Assembly: GCF_017355205.1 (NCBI RefSeq)
Contig: NZ_JADIJK010000025.1
Span: 22,641 to 86,640 of the forward strand
Direction of reading: 5' to 3'
DNA: 64,000 nt
Origin: Bacillus sp. SD088
GTDB taxonomy: Bacteria; Bacillota; Bacilli; Bacillales; Bacillaceae_C
Shown: positions 18,750 through 27,930 of the stretch, one piece after another
Layout of the letters: each line of letters begins with the position of its first letter
Numbering within the stretch: the first letter of the stretch is position 1
Made by a program: the position numbers and the translations under genes
The notes under the pieces: model-generated
The model's database searches: none
What the model was told of the DNA's origin: nothing
The model's input: only the letters and a program-made list of their open reading frames with translations

Positions 18750-19820
18750 TTATATGGCTTTAGCTTGGTTTTTCTTAATTTGCTTGCTTCTTAATTGTCC
18801 ACAAGCTGCGTCGATATCCGATCCTTGCTCATGACGAACGCCGCATTGAATGCCATTTTTCTTTAAAGTATCATAGAAGGCCATAATATCTTTTTGTTCG
18901 CTTCTTTCATATTGAATATGCTCATTTACGGGATTATAAGGAATAAGATTTACATATGTTAAATGACGTTTGTCTTGAAGTAATTTTGCCAATTGCTTAG
19001 CTTCTTCGACATGATCATTTACATCCTTTAATAAAATATATTCAATTGTCACCCTACGATTATTTCGTTCCAAATAGTAGTCTAAAGACGCCATTAATTT
19101 TTCAATCGGGAACGCTTTGTTAATCTTCATAATTTGTGTTCTCAACTCATCATTTGGTGCATGAAGTGACAAAGCTAAATTCACCTGTAAGTTTTCATCA
19201 GCAAATTCACGAATCTTATGGGCGAGACCACTTGTTGAGACTGTAATATGTCTTGCACCAATGGCTAGTCCTTTTGGATGATTAACTACACGTAAGAAGC
19301 TCATAAGATTTTGATAATTATCAAATGGTTCTCCGATCCCCATCACAACAATATGGCTAACTCGTTCATCTTTTCCTTTTGCATCAAGATGCTGTTGTAC
19401 TTTCATAATTTGTTCAACAATTTCACCACTATTTAAATCCCTATTTTTCCTTAGCAACCCACTAGCACAGAAGCTACAGCCAATATTACAACCGACTTGG
19501 GTCGTGACACAAACAGACAAACCATAAGAAAAACTCATTAAAACTGTTTCGATTAAATTTCCATCTTGCATCTCAAATAAAAATTTAATCGTTCCATCCG
19601 CCGATTCTTGTTTAACCGATTGCTTCAATGTTTGTATTGTAAAATGCTCTTCCAATAATTGTAAGCATTCTTTATTAATATTCTTCATATCAGAAAAATC
19701 GGTGACTCTTTTGCTATATAACCAATCCCATATTTGTTCAGCACGATACTTTTTCTGTCCTTGCTCCAATAACCATTCCGTTAATTGATCGATCGTTAAA
19801 CTGTAAATCGATTGTTTCAC
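18750..19820 (-). CDS. rlmN: 23S rRNA (adenine-2503-C2) methyltransferase, RlmN type
   Basis: This radical-SAM methyltransferase of 356 residues modifies A2503 of 23S rRNA and A37 of some tRNAs. It has the [11 protein letters not shown] cluster motif (CxxxCxxC), the [10 protein letters not shown] motif, STSG, and the C-terminal DIDAACGQL segment with the methyl-carrying cysteine. The B. subtilis gene lies beside prpC-prkC. None of those neighbours is here, so this may be a second RlmN-like paralogue. Cfr resistance methylases share the fold, but the sequence around the cluster and the C-terminus reads as RlmN. Confidence 0.85.
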   Translation of the reverse strand: MKQSIYSLTIDQLTEWLLEQGQKKYRAEQIWDWLYSKRVTDFSDMKNINKECLQLLEEHFTIQTLKQSVKQESADGTIKFLFEMQDGNLIETVLMSFSYGLSVCVTTQVGCNIGCSFCASGLLRKNRDLNSGEIVEQIMKVQQHLDAKGKDERVSHIVVMGIGEPFDNYQNLMSFLRVVNHPKGLAIGARHITVSTSGLAHKIREFADENLQVNLALSLHAPNDELRTQIMKINKAFPIEKLMASLDYYLERNNRRVTIEYILLKDVNDHVEEAKQLAKLLQDKRHLTYVNLIPYNPVNEHIQYERSEQKDIMAFYDTLKKNGIQCGVRHEQGSDIDAACGQLRSKQIKKNQAKAI

Positions 19821-19948
19821 TATAAATACCTCTTTTCAAAAATTACATGTAGTTATTATAATACTAAGGTTTGGAAAAGGAAACAACCTTTCTATAAAGT
19901 AAAACTTTAATCAATGAGAATTTTTTTAAAAAAATCCTTTCCTATTAA

Positions 19949-19986
19949 AATAAACGATGCGGGTGTGACACCCGTATCGTTTATTT
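19949..19986 (-). terminator. Terminator at the end of metA
   Basis: The hairpin AAATAAACGATACGGGTGT / ACACCCGCATCGTTTATTT overlaps the metA stop codon. One mismatch interrupts a long stem, and the minus strand continues with T-rich sequence. Confidence 0.75.
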
Positions 19987-20886
19987 CCACTCATATGGAG
20001 TTTCCTGATAAACATAATAATTAAGCCAATTTGAAAAAAGTAAATAGCTATGTGAACGCCATGCGTGGAGAGGTTTTTTTGTATGATCGTTATTTGGATA
20101 ATAGTTTTCCGGTGGATGTATGGAAATCCCTTTATTCAAATCCCTTTCATATTCTTCTGCTAGTGTGGTAGCGTCGTATTCTAAATGTCCTGTAACCATA
20201 ATATTTTTCTCGTCTTTCGACATGATTAGAAACGGACCAGCTTCCCCTTTTGAAACGAGCAGTAACTCTGGATGTTCTTCAATTTCTAGCTGGCTTACAC
20301 TTGTATTCCGCGAGTGTGGTGCTAGATATATGTCATCAAATCCTCGTACCAATTTTAATTTTGGATACAGAAGTTCATGTTCATAGATCCCCGAACATTT
20401 TTCCTTTAATTCGTATTTGTCGATGCCATAATGGTAGTATAAGGCTGCTTGCGCTCCCCAGCAAATATGCATAGTCGATGTGACCCGGCTTTTGGTCCAC
20501 TCCATGATCTCCTTTAGCTCTTCCCAGTATGTCACCTCTTGAAAAGGTAAATGCTCAATAGGGGCGCCCGTGATAATCATCCCATCAAAATATTTATCTT
20601 TCACTTCCGAGAACGTTGTATAAAATTCGTCCAGATGTGTTTTACTCACCGTTTTTGATTGATGTGTAGCCATATGTAAAAAGGATACATTTAGTTGCAA
20701 TGGTGTATTTCCTAATAGGCGTAATATCTGGACTTCGGTTTTTTGTTTTTCCGGCATCAAATTTAAGATTAAAATATTTAATGGACGGATATCTTGCGCA
20801 ACGGCTCTGTCTTCATCCATGATAAATATTTTTTCTTCCTCTAATATTTCCCTAGCAGGCATTCTCCCTGGTATATTTATAGGCAA
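19981..20886 (-). CDS. metA: Homoserine O-acetyltransferase (MetA family)
   Basis: MetA activates homoserine for methionine synthesis. The 301-residue protein has catalytic C142 in [11 protein letters not shown] and the His-Glu pair in GHLEYD (H234, E236). Residue 111 is glutamate (APIEH). In the B. cereus enzyme E111 is reported to favour acetyl-CoA, while glycine there favours succinyl-CoA, so acetylation is inferred. A GGGGGG-type ribosome binding site precedes the ATG. It is a single gene with its own promoter and terminator, and it complements yitJ and metE in the same window. Confidence 0.93.
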   Translation of the reverse strand: MPINIPGRMPAREILEEEKIFIMDEDRAVAQDIRPLNILILNLMPEKQKTEVQILRLLGNTPLQLNVSFLHMATHQSKTVSKTHLDEFYTTFSEVKDKYFDGMIITGAPIEHLPFQEVTYWEELKEIMEWTKSRVTSTMHICWGAQAALYYHYGIDKYELKEKCSGIYEHELLYPKLKLVRGFDDIYLAPHSRNTSVSQLEIEEHPELLLVSKGEAGPFLIMSKDEKNIMVTGHLEYDATTLAEEYERDLNKGISIHPPENYYPNNDHTKKPLHAWRSHSYLLFSNWLNYYVYQETPYEWK

Positions 20887-20923
20887 TTCATATCCCCCCT
20901 AACTTAAAAACCTAATATGCATT

Positions 20924-20955
20924 ATTATAGGGTTCACTTGCCATTTCGGCAAGTG
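20924..20955 (-). promoter_or_regulatory. metA promoter overlapped by a perfect inverted repeat
   Basis: On the minus strand TTGCCG (20952-20947), a 17-base spacer and TATAAT (20929-20924) form the promoter. The 8-bp perfect inverted repeat CACTTGCC-gaaat-GGCAAGTG (20935-20955) covers the -35 and most of the spacer, as an operator would. It has no T tract, so a terminator role is less likely. Confidence 0.6.
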
Positions 20956-20984
20956 AAGAAGAGTAAATTAATTTTTTAGTTTGC

Positions 20985-21362
20985 TTATTTTTGTTCATAA
21001 AAGATAAGTTTATTGCCAAAGGGATCATGGACGGTGAATTCTGTTGCCCCCCAAGGTGTTTTCTCCATCCCTGGACGTGCATAAGTATAGTTCTCTGCTA
21101 AAAGCTTTTGGTGGAACTCCTGGAGCTCTCGTACTCCTATTCTTAAACTTGTTCCAGGCGAAGCATCCCCATGATGTTCAGATAAATGGAGAATGCATGT
21201 CTGTTGTGATACTTGCATATACAAGGGAGCATTTTCGTCGAATCGATGCTGCCAATCTATTTTGAAACCTAAAAAGTCTACATAAAATTCTTTTAGCTTT
21301 TGTACATCAAAAACTCTTAAAATAGGAATGATTTCATTTGTCAATGAAAATTGAGCTTCCAT
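20985..21362 (-). CDS. VOC-superfamily (glyoxalase/bleomycin resistance-like) protein
   Basis: This 125-residue protein has the beta-alpha-beta-beta-beta pattern of the vicinal oxygen chelate fold: IIPILRVFDVQKLKEFYVDFLGFKIDWQH at the start and FTVHDPFGNKLIFYEQ at the end. The GNKL/E end carries the usual metal-binding position. Many such proteins bind small toxic compounds, and the ligand cannot be inferred here. An AGGAGGAACACC ribosome binding site precedes the ATG. It is monocistronic. Confidence 0.8.
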   Translation of the reverse strand: MEAQFSLTNEIIPILRVFDVQKLKEFYVDFLGFKIDWQHRFDENAPLYMQVSQQTCILHLSEHHGDASPGTSLRIGVRELQEFHQKLLAENYTYARPGMEKTPWGATEFTVHDPFGNKLIFYEQK

Positions 21363-21417
21363 TTTAGGTGTTCCTCCTTCATATTCGAGTATTGCCCTTT
21401 TTTAAAAAATAAGAAAG

Positions 21418-21700
21418 AAAATTTTTCTTAAGATTGCTTTAAGGCTAGGCAGTTGTTGTCCAGCTCCAGGCGCCATCGGCTCGAGGCTCGTAGGAGGCGA
21501 GTCCATCGGCGTTGCGACGTACAGGATGTACTAGTGCAGGCGAAGCGACAGGACGTCGCGGTTTGAGTCTGCCGCCAGGACGTGGCGACCTTAGCCGATG
21601 TTCCGAGAAATAACCTGAGCCAATAAAAGTCAAAACCGGACTTTTTTTGTCTTAGAACATTTGCTTGTCGGAGCTGACCAAGGCGCTTGCGCTTTTCTTA
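21418..21700 (-). repeat. GCGC-family intergenic repeat, long form
   Basis: Read on the minus strand, the copy starts with TAAGAAAAGCGCAAGCGCC, whose TAA is the stop codon of the ABC transporter gene. It has a central hairpin region (about 21608-21660), a GC-rich block with repeated ACGTCCTG-type words, and ends with GGCGCCTGGAGCTGGA. The long form is shared with 34682-35010 in the opposite orientation. Confidence 0.8.
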
Positions 21701-23488
21701 AGACCCAACTTCTTCGCGGATTTGGCTATGGAATAGGTCATAATAGAAACCTTGTTGTTGAAGCAATGTTGCATGGGTTCCTTTTTCAATTAACTGTCCT
21801 TGATTTAATACAAGAATTTGATCAGCATTTTGGATGGTATTCAGTCGATGAGCGATAACCACACTCGTTCTCCCTTCCATCAACCGCGTAAGTGCTTCTT
21901 GAATCTTCATTTCAGTAATCGTATCAATATTACTTGTCGCTTCATCTAAAATAAGCAAAGAAGGATTGGACAGCATTGCTCTTGCAATCGATAAAAGTTG
22001 TCTTTGACCTTGACTAATACCACTGCCATCCTGCTTAAGAATCGTATCGTATTGATTAGGTAATTTCATTATAAAAGAATGGGCATTCGCCATTTTTGCA
22101 GCCTCTTCCACTTCTTTATCAGATGCATCCAGTTTTCCATAGCGAATATTTTGCCGAATCGTTCCTTGGAAAAGATAAGAATCCTGTAGAACAAATCCCA
22201 TATGACTGCGTAAATTATTTCTTTCGATTGTTTGGATATTCATACCATCAATGGAAATTTCTCCACTACTTGTTTCATAAAAACGGGCAAGCAAATTGAT
22301 AATCGTTGTTTTTCCAGCCCCTGTTGGCCCAACAAGCGCAACCGTCTCACCAGGTTTAGCCTGAAAATTTATCTGTTGAACGGTTTGTTCTTCTCCTTCT
22401 GGCTCATACGAGAAGGACACATCTTTAAATTCGATCTCTCCATGAATATGATCAATTTTACGACTGGATTCACCGTCTTTTTCTTCCGGTTCATCCAGTA
22501 TTTCGAACACTCTTTCTGCACCAGCTACGGCTGAAAGTAAAGTATTGAATTGATTAGCTAATTCGTTCAATGGGCGTGTGAACTGACGAGAGTATTCCGT
22601 AAAGACAACGATCGTCCCAATACTGACATATCCTTTAAGCGCTAAAATTCCACCTGCAGCCGCGATCACAGCAAAGTTTAAATTATTCAGCATGTTCATT
22701 AACTTTGGAATAAAACCGGAATACACTTGGGCCCAGTAACCAGCATTTCTTAATCGTTCGTTTTTTTCTGTAAATTCGGCTATAATCTTTTCTTCTTGAG
22801 AAAAAGTTTTCACAATCGTTTGTCCGGCAATCGTTTCTTGGATAAATCCATTTAAATCACCAAGATGCTTCTGCTGTTCTTTAAATAGCCTTCCTGTTCG
22901 GTTGGTGATCCATTTCATTCCAAAATACATAATCGGAACAACAAACATTGTAATCAACGTAAGTAAAGGACTTAATATTAACATAACCGTAATCGTACCG
23001 ACGAGAGTCATAACACTAGAAGAAAGTTGAATCACAGACGTATTTAATGTTTGACTGACATTATCAATATCATTCGTCAATCGGCTCATTAAATCTCCAT
23101 GTTGGCGTTTATCAAAAAACTTAATCGGTAATTTGTGTAACCGATTAAAAAGTTGTTCCCTCAATGTAAAGACGGTTTTTTGACCGATTCCAATCATCCA
23201 ATAGTTTTGCATAAAGCTAGTGAGTGAAAAGAAAAAATAAACGCAAGCTATCATAACAAGAATAAAAAGCAAAGTATTTCCATTGTTTTCAGTAATGTAT
23301 TTATCAATCGTTTTCCCAATTAAAAACGGTCCTAATAGGCCGAGCCCAGAACTTGCTAACACCGTAAACAAAACGAGGAATAATTGACCGCGATAAACAT
23401 CAAGGTATCGCCAAATACGAATCAACGTTTTTTTCCAATTTTTAACTTTTTCAACCTTCAAGGGCTGGCCCATCTTCCTATTGGCCAT
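21698..23488 (-). CDS. ABC exporter half-transporter, YfiC-like (canonical ATPase partner)
   Basis: This is a fused membrane/ATPase half of 596 residues. An N-terminal ABC exporter type I membrane domain (about residues 30-330) is followed by an ATP-binding domain with Walker A GPTGAGKT and Walker B LLILDEATSN, which has the catalytic Glu. The signature is degenerate (ISQGQ for LSGGQ). Its start overlaps the end of the upstream partner by 11 bases, so the two are probably made as a heterodimer of the YfiB/YfiC or BmrCD kind. The cargo, probably drugs or lipids, is unknown. Its stop codon is also the first three bases of a repeat. Confidence 0.9.
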   Translation of the reverse strand: MANRKMGQPLKVEKVKNWKKTLIRIWRYLDVYRGQLFLVLFTVLASSGLGLLGPFLIGKTIDKYITENNGNTLLFILVMIACVYFFFSLTSFMQNYWMIGIGQKTVFTLREQLFNRLHKLPIKFFDKRQHGDLMSRLTNDIDNVSQTLNTSVIQLSSSVMTLVGTITVMLILSPLLTLITMFVVPIMYFGMKWITNRTGRLFKEQQKHLGDLNGFIQETIAGQTIVKTFSQEEKIIAEFTEKNERLRNAGYWAQVYSGFIPKLMNMLNNLNFAVIAAAGGILALKGYVSIGTIVVFTEYSRQFTRPLNELANQFNTLLSAVAGAERVFEILDEPEEKDGESSRKIDHIHGEIEFKDVSFSYEPEGEEQTVQQINFQAKPGETVALVGPTGAGKTTIINLLARFYETSSGEISIDGMNIQTIERNNLRSHMGFVLQDSYLFQGTIRQNIRYGKLDASDKEVEEAAKMANAHSFIMKLPNQYDTILKQDGSGISQGQRQLLSIARAMLSNPSLLILDEATSNIDTITEMKIQEALTRLMEGRTSVVIAHRLNTIQNADQILVLNQGQLIEKGTHATLLQQQGFYYDLFHSQIREEVGS

Positions 23489-25217
23489 CTGCTATCCCCC
23501 CTTTAGTAAATTGAGAATGATAGATTTTTTGATAAAGGGGTGACGTTCTCATTAACGTTTCATGATTCCCACATGCTACTAATTTCCCCTCGTCTAATAA
23601 AAGAATTTGATCAGTTTTCATAGCTGTAGTAATTTTTTGCGTAATAATAAAAATGGTTGAATCATATTTTTCCAGGGCACTTAATAATTTTGTCTCTGTT
23701 TTCATATCAAGAGCACTTGTACTATCATCTAAAAATAATAGTTTAGGTGTTCGCACTAAGGCTCTAGCGATGGACAGTCTTTGTTTTTGCCCCCCAGATA
23801 AATTGACCCCTTTCTGACCAACTTTTGTTTGATATCCTTTAGGTAATCTTTGAATTGTTTCATGTATTTGGGCATCCTTTGTACTTGTCATCATTTCTTC
23901 GTGCGATGCCTCTTCTTTCCCCCAAGCAATATTACTCTCAACAGAGCCTGTAAATAAAATCGATTCCTGAGGAACAAAACCAATTTGTTTTCTAAGTGAA
24001 TGGAGGGTCATTTTTTTAATATCTTGACCATCAATCTTTATTTGACCTTCATCCACATCATAAAGTCTTGGTATTAGTTGAAAAAGTACTGATTTCCCTG
24101 CTCCTGTTGCCCCCATAACCGCAATCGTTTCACCAGCATTTGCTGTAAAAGATATATTCTGAAGCACATGCTGATCTGTCCCCGGATATTTAAAATAGAC
24201 ATTTTGGAATTCTACTTTTCCATTTTGGATTTTTCTATCGGATGAGGTCGATTCATCATCCTCCAAATCTACAGAGGTCGCTAGAACTTCTGTAATCCTC
24301 GCCGAAGAGGCAAAACCTCGAGAGAAAGCCATAATGATCCAAGATAGCATGGATAAAGCCATTGTGATTCGAAAACCATAATTGACCATCGCAACAACTT
24401 CACCCACATTCATCCTTGACTGATGGACATCTGTTGCTGCGAACCATAAAATGAATAAAATAGCTAGGTTCATAATAAATAAGAGAAGTGGACCAAGCAA
24501 TTCCACAAGTCTCAATGTTTTTGCCGTTTGATTTCGTAAATCTTCGTTAGCTGTTCCAAAACGTTTCTCTTCAAATTTTCTTCTAATAAACGCTTTGATT
24601 AAGCGAATCGAGGTTAAATTTTCTTGCATGACATTGTTGACCTTATCCAGTTTATCTTGTACTAATCGAAATAACTTCCCCGTTTTTCTCATCACCCAAA
24701 TTAACGCAAACACAAGAATAGGTATAGGTAGAACTAAAATAAGCGCTAACTTAGCATTGACAAAAAAGGCCATCGTTACCCCACCAATGATAAGCAAAGG
24801 GTTTCGCAAGGCAACGCGTAAACTCATAAACAACGTATTTTGAATTTGTGTAATATCATTTGTCAAACGAGTGATGAGGGAAGATGTTTGAAACTGAGCT
24901 AAATTATTGAATGAGAACGATTGCACCTTTTTAAACACTGAGGAGCGTACATCAAATCCAAATCCTTGACTAGCATGGGCAGAAAAAAAAGAATTGGTAA
25001 TCCCAGCAATAAATCCAAGCAAGGACATTCCTACCATAATGCCTCCCCATTTCATCACAGCATTTAGATCTTGTTTTAATATTCCTTCATCGATAATATT
25101 GGCCATAAACATGGGATGCCATAATTCTACTACTAGTTCCACAAGCATCAGCATCCAGGCTATGCCCATAGCCCAACGATAAGGTTTTAAATATGAGGTC
25201 ACTTTCTGCATTTGCAT
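23478..25217 (-). CDS. ABC exporter half-transporter, YfiB-like (degenerate ATPase partner)
   Basis: This 579-residue half-transporter is the first gene of a two-gene operon. It has a six-helix ABC exporter domain, Walker A GATGAGKS, an intact signature NLSGGQKQR, and a Walker B ending LLFLDDSTSALD, where Asp replaces the catalytic Glu. Paired with the next gene this gives one active site (its LSGGQ with the partner's Glu) and one degenerate site, as known for heterodimeric exporters. A short frame extension is possible at either N-terminal Met; the first was kept. Confidence 0.9.
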   Translation of the reverse strand: MQMQKVTSYLKPYRWAMGIAWMLMLVELVVELWHPMFMANIIDEGILKQDLNAVMKWGGIMVGMSLLGFIAGITNSFFSAHASQGFGFDVRSSVFKKVQSFSFNNLAQFQTSSLITRLTNDITQIQNTLFMSLRVALRNPLLIIGGVTMAFFVNAKLALILVLPIPILVFALIWVMRKTGKLFRLVQDKLDKVNNVMQENLTSIRLIKAFIRRKFEEKRFGTANEDLRNQTAKTLRLVELLGPLLLFIMNLAILFILWFAATDVHQSRMNVGEVVAMVNYGFRITMALSMLSWIIMAFSRGFASSARITEVLATSVDLEDDESTSSDRKIQNGKVEFQNVYFKYPGTDQHVLQNISFTANAGETIAVMGATGAGKSVLFQLIPRLYDVDEGQIKIDGQDIKKMTLHSLRKQIGFVPQESILFTGSVESNIAWGKEEASHEEMMTSTKDAQIHETIQRLPKGYQTKVGQKGVNLSGGQKQRLSIARALVRTPKLLFLDDSTSALDMKTETKLLSALEKYDSTIFIITQKITTAMKTDQILLLDEGKLVACGNHETLMRTSPLYQKIYHSQFTKGGIADGQ

Positions 25218-25399
25218 TCCCCCGGATCATTCGTAAGCCTAAATATATTTTCATTACCTATCTTAAAGTAAAAACAAGAAAAAGTCATCTGATCAAGCTG
25301 ATTATTCAAAATCTTGCTAAAATATAATGGTTATGGAAATACCTCAAAAAATATGATTAAATATAGGAATTAACTTGTTTGGAAGGGAACATATATACA

Positions 25400-25957
25400 A
25401 TGGAGAAATTAGAAAAAGCAACATTTGCAGGGGGATGCTTTTGGTGTATGGTTAAACCCTTTGATCAATGGGACGGCGTAGAGGGTATTGTTTCTGGTTA
25501 CTCCGGAGGAACATTTGTAAATCCAACCTATGAGGATGTCAAATCAGGGGAAACAGGGCATTATGAAGTTGTGCAAATTACCTTCAATCCAAAACAAATG
25601 TCTTATGAGACATTACTTGAAATCTATTGGCAACAAATTGACCCAACTGACGCAGGCGGTCAATTTCATGATCGTGGCGACTCCTATCGAACAGCGATAT
25701 TTTATCATAATGAAACACAAAAAATAGCTGCTGAAAAATCTAAAAACAAATTGGCTGCTAGTGGCAAATTCAACAAACCAATCATCACCCAAATCAAGCC
25801 AGCCCAAACATTCTACCCAGCCGAAGACTATCACCAAGACTTTTATAAAAAAAATAAAACAGACTACCAAACAGACAGAGAAAAATCAGGCCGCGACCAA
25901 TTTATACAAAAACATTGGAAACCACGGGGTCAGTCCCCCGCCGCAGAAACGCGTTAA
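25400..25957 (+). CDS. msrA: Peptide-methionine (S)-S-oxide reductase
   Basis: MsrA repairs oxidised methionine in proteins. The catalytic motif GGCFWC is at residues 11-16, with C13 as nucleophile; the YSGG and HYEVVQI segments and GQFHDRGDSYRTAIF also fit. The ATG at 25400 has GGAAGGG upstream; a TTG seven codons earlier is possible. The last ~50 codons switch from T-ending to C-ending codons. The tail after QKHW (PRGQSPAAETR) is encoded by the palindromic repeat that also carries the stop codon. Confidence 0.93.
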   Translation: MEKLEKATFAGGCFWCMVKPFDQWDGVEGIVSGYSGGTFVNPTYEDVKSGETGHYEVVQITFNPKQMSYETLLEIYWQQIDPTDAGGQFHDRGDSYRTAIFYHNETQKIAAEKSKNKLAASGKFNKPIITQIKPAQTFYPAEDYHQDFYKKNKTDYQTDREKSGRDQFIQKHWKPRGQSPAAETR

Positions 25958-25979
25958 CGTAACGGGGGACTGACCCCGT
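25924..25979. repeat. Long palindromic repeat between convergent genes (CGGGGTCAGTCCCCCG)
   Basis: A perfect 17-bp inverted repeat (25924-25940 with 25963-25979) surrounds a 22-base loop. It contains the msrA stop codon and directly touches the stop codon of the FAD/Rieske gene on the other strand. There is no T tract, so it is more than a simple terminator, although it could stop RNA polymerase from both sides. Confidence 0.85.
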
Positions 25980-27514
25980 TAGGTGTCTCCGTTAAGTATT
26001 TTTAAAGGTTTTTCGGCGGGGCCTTCTAGGACTTCTCCTTTGTAGGTAAAGCGTGAGCCGTGGCATGGGCAGTCCCAAGTTTTGTCGCCGCTATTCCAAT
26101 TTACTTCGCAGCCCATGTGGGTGCAGGTTGTGTCGACTACAAAGAGTTGGCCTTTTTCGTTTTTGTAGGCACCAGCTCGTTTGCCTTTGATGGCGATAGC
26201 TGCTCCTTCTCCTTCTTTTATATCTTTTAGTTCTTTATCGGGGACTTCTAGTTTGCCGCCCACTAATTGAGCGGCCACATTTACACTTTCTTTCAGGACC
26301 TTCTTTATGCTTGGATCGGCTTTAAATCTAAAAGGAGTGTATAGGTCTTTATAAGGATTATTTTGGTCGATAATTAAGTCTCTAATTAATTGAGCTGCAA
26401 CATAACTGGTTGTCATTCCCCATTTGCGGAAACCAGTTGCAACAAATACATTACTTCCTTTTGATAGTTCCCCAATGTAAGGGACCTTATCTGGTGTGAC
26501 AAGATCTTGTGCAGACCACCTGTAGGCAACCTCTTTAACTCCGAAATGTTCTTTGGCAAATTTTTCTAAGGCCTGATAATGTTCTGATTCATTTTCACCC
26601 TGCCCAGCTTTATGGCCATCTCCACCAAATAATAGCATTTCTTCTCCTTCTATCGTAACTGGACGAATAGAACGGGTGGGTTGCTCCGCACTGATGTACA
26701 TGCCTTCGACAACAGGCTTTTCGGGCTTTGCGGCAATCACGTAAGATCGTTCTGGATAAAGACGTGCAAAAAATCCTTTGCTGTCATGAAAAGGGAAATG
26801 AGAAGTAGAAATCACAAAGTTGGCTTCCACCCTTTTTCCACTCTTAAAATGAATAATCGGTGAATCACTATCTTCCATATGCAAAGCAACGACATTTTCA
26901 TATATTTTTACACCAAGCTTTTCCAATTGCTCAACCATCTTAGCTAAATAGTGAAGAGGATGAAAATGGGCTTGGTTTTTCATAAGGATTGCCTTTTTAT
27001 AAGGCAAATCGATTGGAATTTGCTTAGTGATTCCGCCTTCAATCCCTAATTTTTGATAGGCATCGGCTTCTTTTTTTATTTTATCTACATAACTGTCTTC
27101 ATTTGTATAGATAAATGCATCTGCTTTTTGAAAATGACATTGGACATCATGGGCTTTTATCCAGTCTTCCATTTGTTCTTTTGCCTTTTGATTAGCCTGA
27201 TAATACAATTTAGCTTTCGCTTCCCCAAAATGTTGGATCAATTCATTATAGATTAAACCGTGTTGTGATGTAATTTTTGCTGTAGTATGCCCGGTTGTCC
27301 CATTAAATAAAGAATCTGCTTCAAATAAAGCAACCTGCAACCCCTCTTTCGCCAACATATACGCCGCTGTTATGCCTGTAATTCCACCACCAATAATTGC
27401 TACTTCTACCTTCATATCGTCTTCAAGGCTCGGAAATTTATGTACTTTTGTGGAACGAATCCACCATGACCCCGGGGATATTGGAAAGTTTGTTTTGTTG
27501 TTGGTCTCGCTCAT
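25979..27514 (-). CDS. FAD-dependent oxidoreductase with C-terminal Rieske domain (YhfW-like)
   Basis: This 511-residue protein joins a DAO-type FAD oxidoreductase to a Rieske 2Fe-2S domain. The N-terminal dinucleotide motif is GGGITGITAAYMLAKEG (about residues 42-58), and a second FAD contact is VATGFRKWGMTTS. The Rieske ligands are C464/H466 (CTHMGC) and C482/H485 (CPCHGS). Homologues are annotated YhfW in Bacillus, and their substrate is unknown. The last ~60 codons prefer C-ending codons strongly, unlike the rest of the gene. The gene ends exactly at the palindrome. Confidence 0.88.
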   Translation of the reverse strand: MSETNNKTNFPISPGSWWIRSTKVHKFPSLEDDMKVEVAIIGGGITGITAAYMLAKEGLQVALFEADSLFNGTTGHTTAKITSQHGLIYNELIQHFGEAKAKLYYQANQKAKEQMEDWIKAHDVQCHFQKADAFIYTNEDSYVDKIKKEADAYQKLGIEGGITKQIPIDLPYKKAILMKNQAHFHPLHYLAKMVEQLEKLGVKIYENVVALHMEDSDSPIIHFKSGKRVEANFVISTSHFPFHDSKGFFARLYPERSYVIAAKPEKPVVEGMYISAEQPTRSIRPVTIEGEEMLLFGGDGHKAGQGENESEHYQALEKFAKEHFGVKEVAYRWSAQDLVTPDKVPYIGELSKGSNVFVATGFRKWGMTTSYVAAQLIRDLIIDQNNPYKDLYTPFRFKADPSIKKVLKESVNVAAQLVGGKLEVPDKELKDIKEGEGAAIAIKGKRAGAYKNEKGQLFVVDTTCTHMGCEVNWNSGDKTWDCPCHGSRFTYKGEVLEGPAEKPLKILNGDT

Positions 27515-27610
27515 CAGAGCACTCCTCCTCAGCTATTTCTATTATTATTGATAATTCCCCAAAAATCGTTTTATATGCACACCCTTTCCACGAATCCATC
27601 GCCAGAAATG

Positions 27611-27653
27611 AAAAAAGGGGATTGTCCATATACTACCAAAAGGACAATCCCCG
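27611..27653 (-). terminator. Terminator downstream of the YdjO-like gene
   Basis: On the minus strand GGGGATTGTCC pairs with GGACAATCCCC around a 14-base loop, followed by T6. Confidence 0.88.
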
Positions 27654-27660
27654 TTTTACA

Positions 27661-27843
27661 TTAACTTATAACAGGTAAAACTCTTACTTCTTTTTCCATT
27701 TCCGATTTACAAATCGGACAAATCGTTTTTTCATCATTAGAAAAGGCATCCCTCATCCAACATGAGCATTCTTCATTCGTACATGACCAAACAACCGTTT
27801 CTTTCTCCGGGGTTGGTTCCTTAGGTCCCCTTCTGTAAGCCAT
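27661..27843 (-). CDS. YdjO-like cold-inducible zinc-ribbon protein
   Basis: This 60-residue protein has a C-x4-C-x-C segment (WSCTNEECSCWMRD) followed by ICPICKSEM, a likely zinc ribbon, as in the Bacillus cold-inducible YdjO family. The start MAYRRGPKEP at 27843 is preferred because GGGGATC lies just upstream; the frame is open 17 codons further but without a good site. It is monocistronic with its own terminator. The biochemical role is unknown. Confidence 0.75.
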   Translation of the reverse strand: MAYRRGPKEPTPEKETVVWSCTNEECSCWMRDAFSNDEKTICPICKSEMEKEVRVLPVIS

Positions 27844-27930
27844 GGCAAGATCCCCTTTCACATTTATAATTATATTATACGCCATTAAGAACAATAAACC
27901 AAATCACCTTTGACAGCTCAGCACCCGCCA

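Noticed and set aside
18750..19820. Cfr-type antibiotic resistance methyltransferase
   Set aside because: The sequence around the CxxxCxxC cluster, the GxGEP motif and the C-terminus reads as RlmN; nothing specific to Cfr was seen.
25924..25979. Simple bidirectional terminator
   Set aside because: The stem is 17 bp with a 22-base loop and no T tract, overlaps both stop codons, and matches a dispersed repeat type. Termination may still occur.
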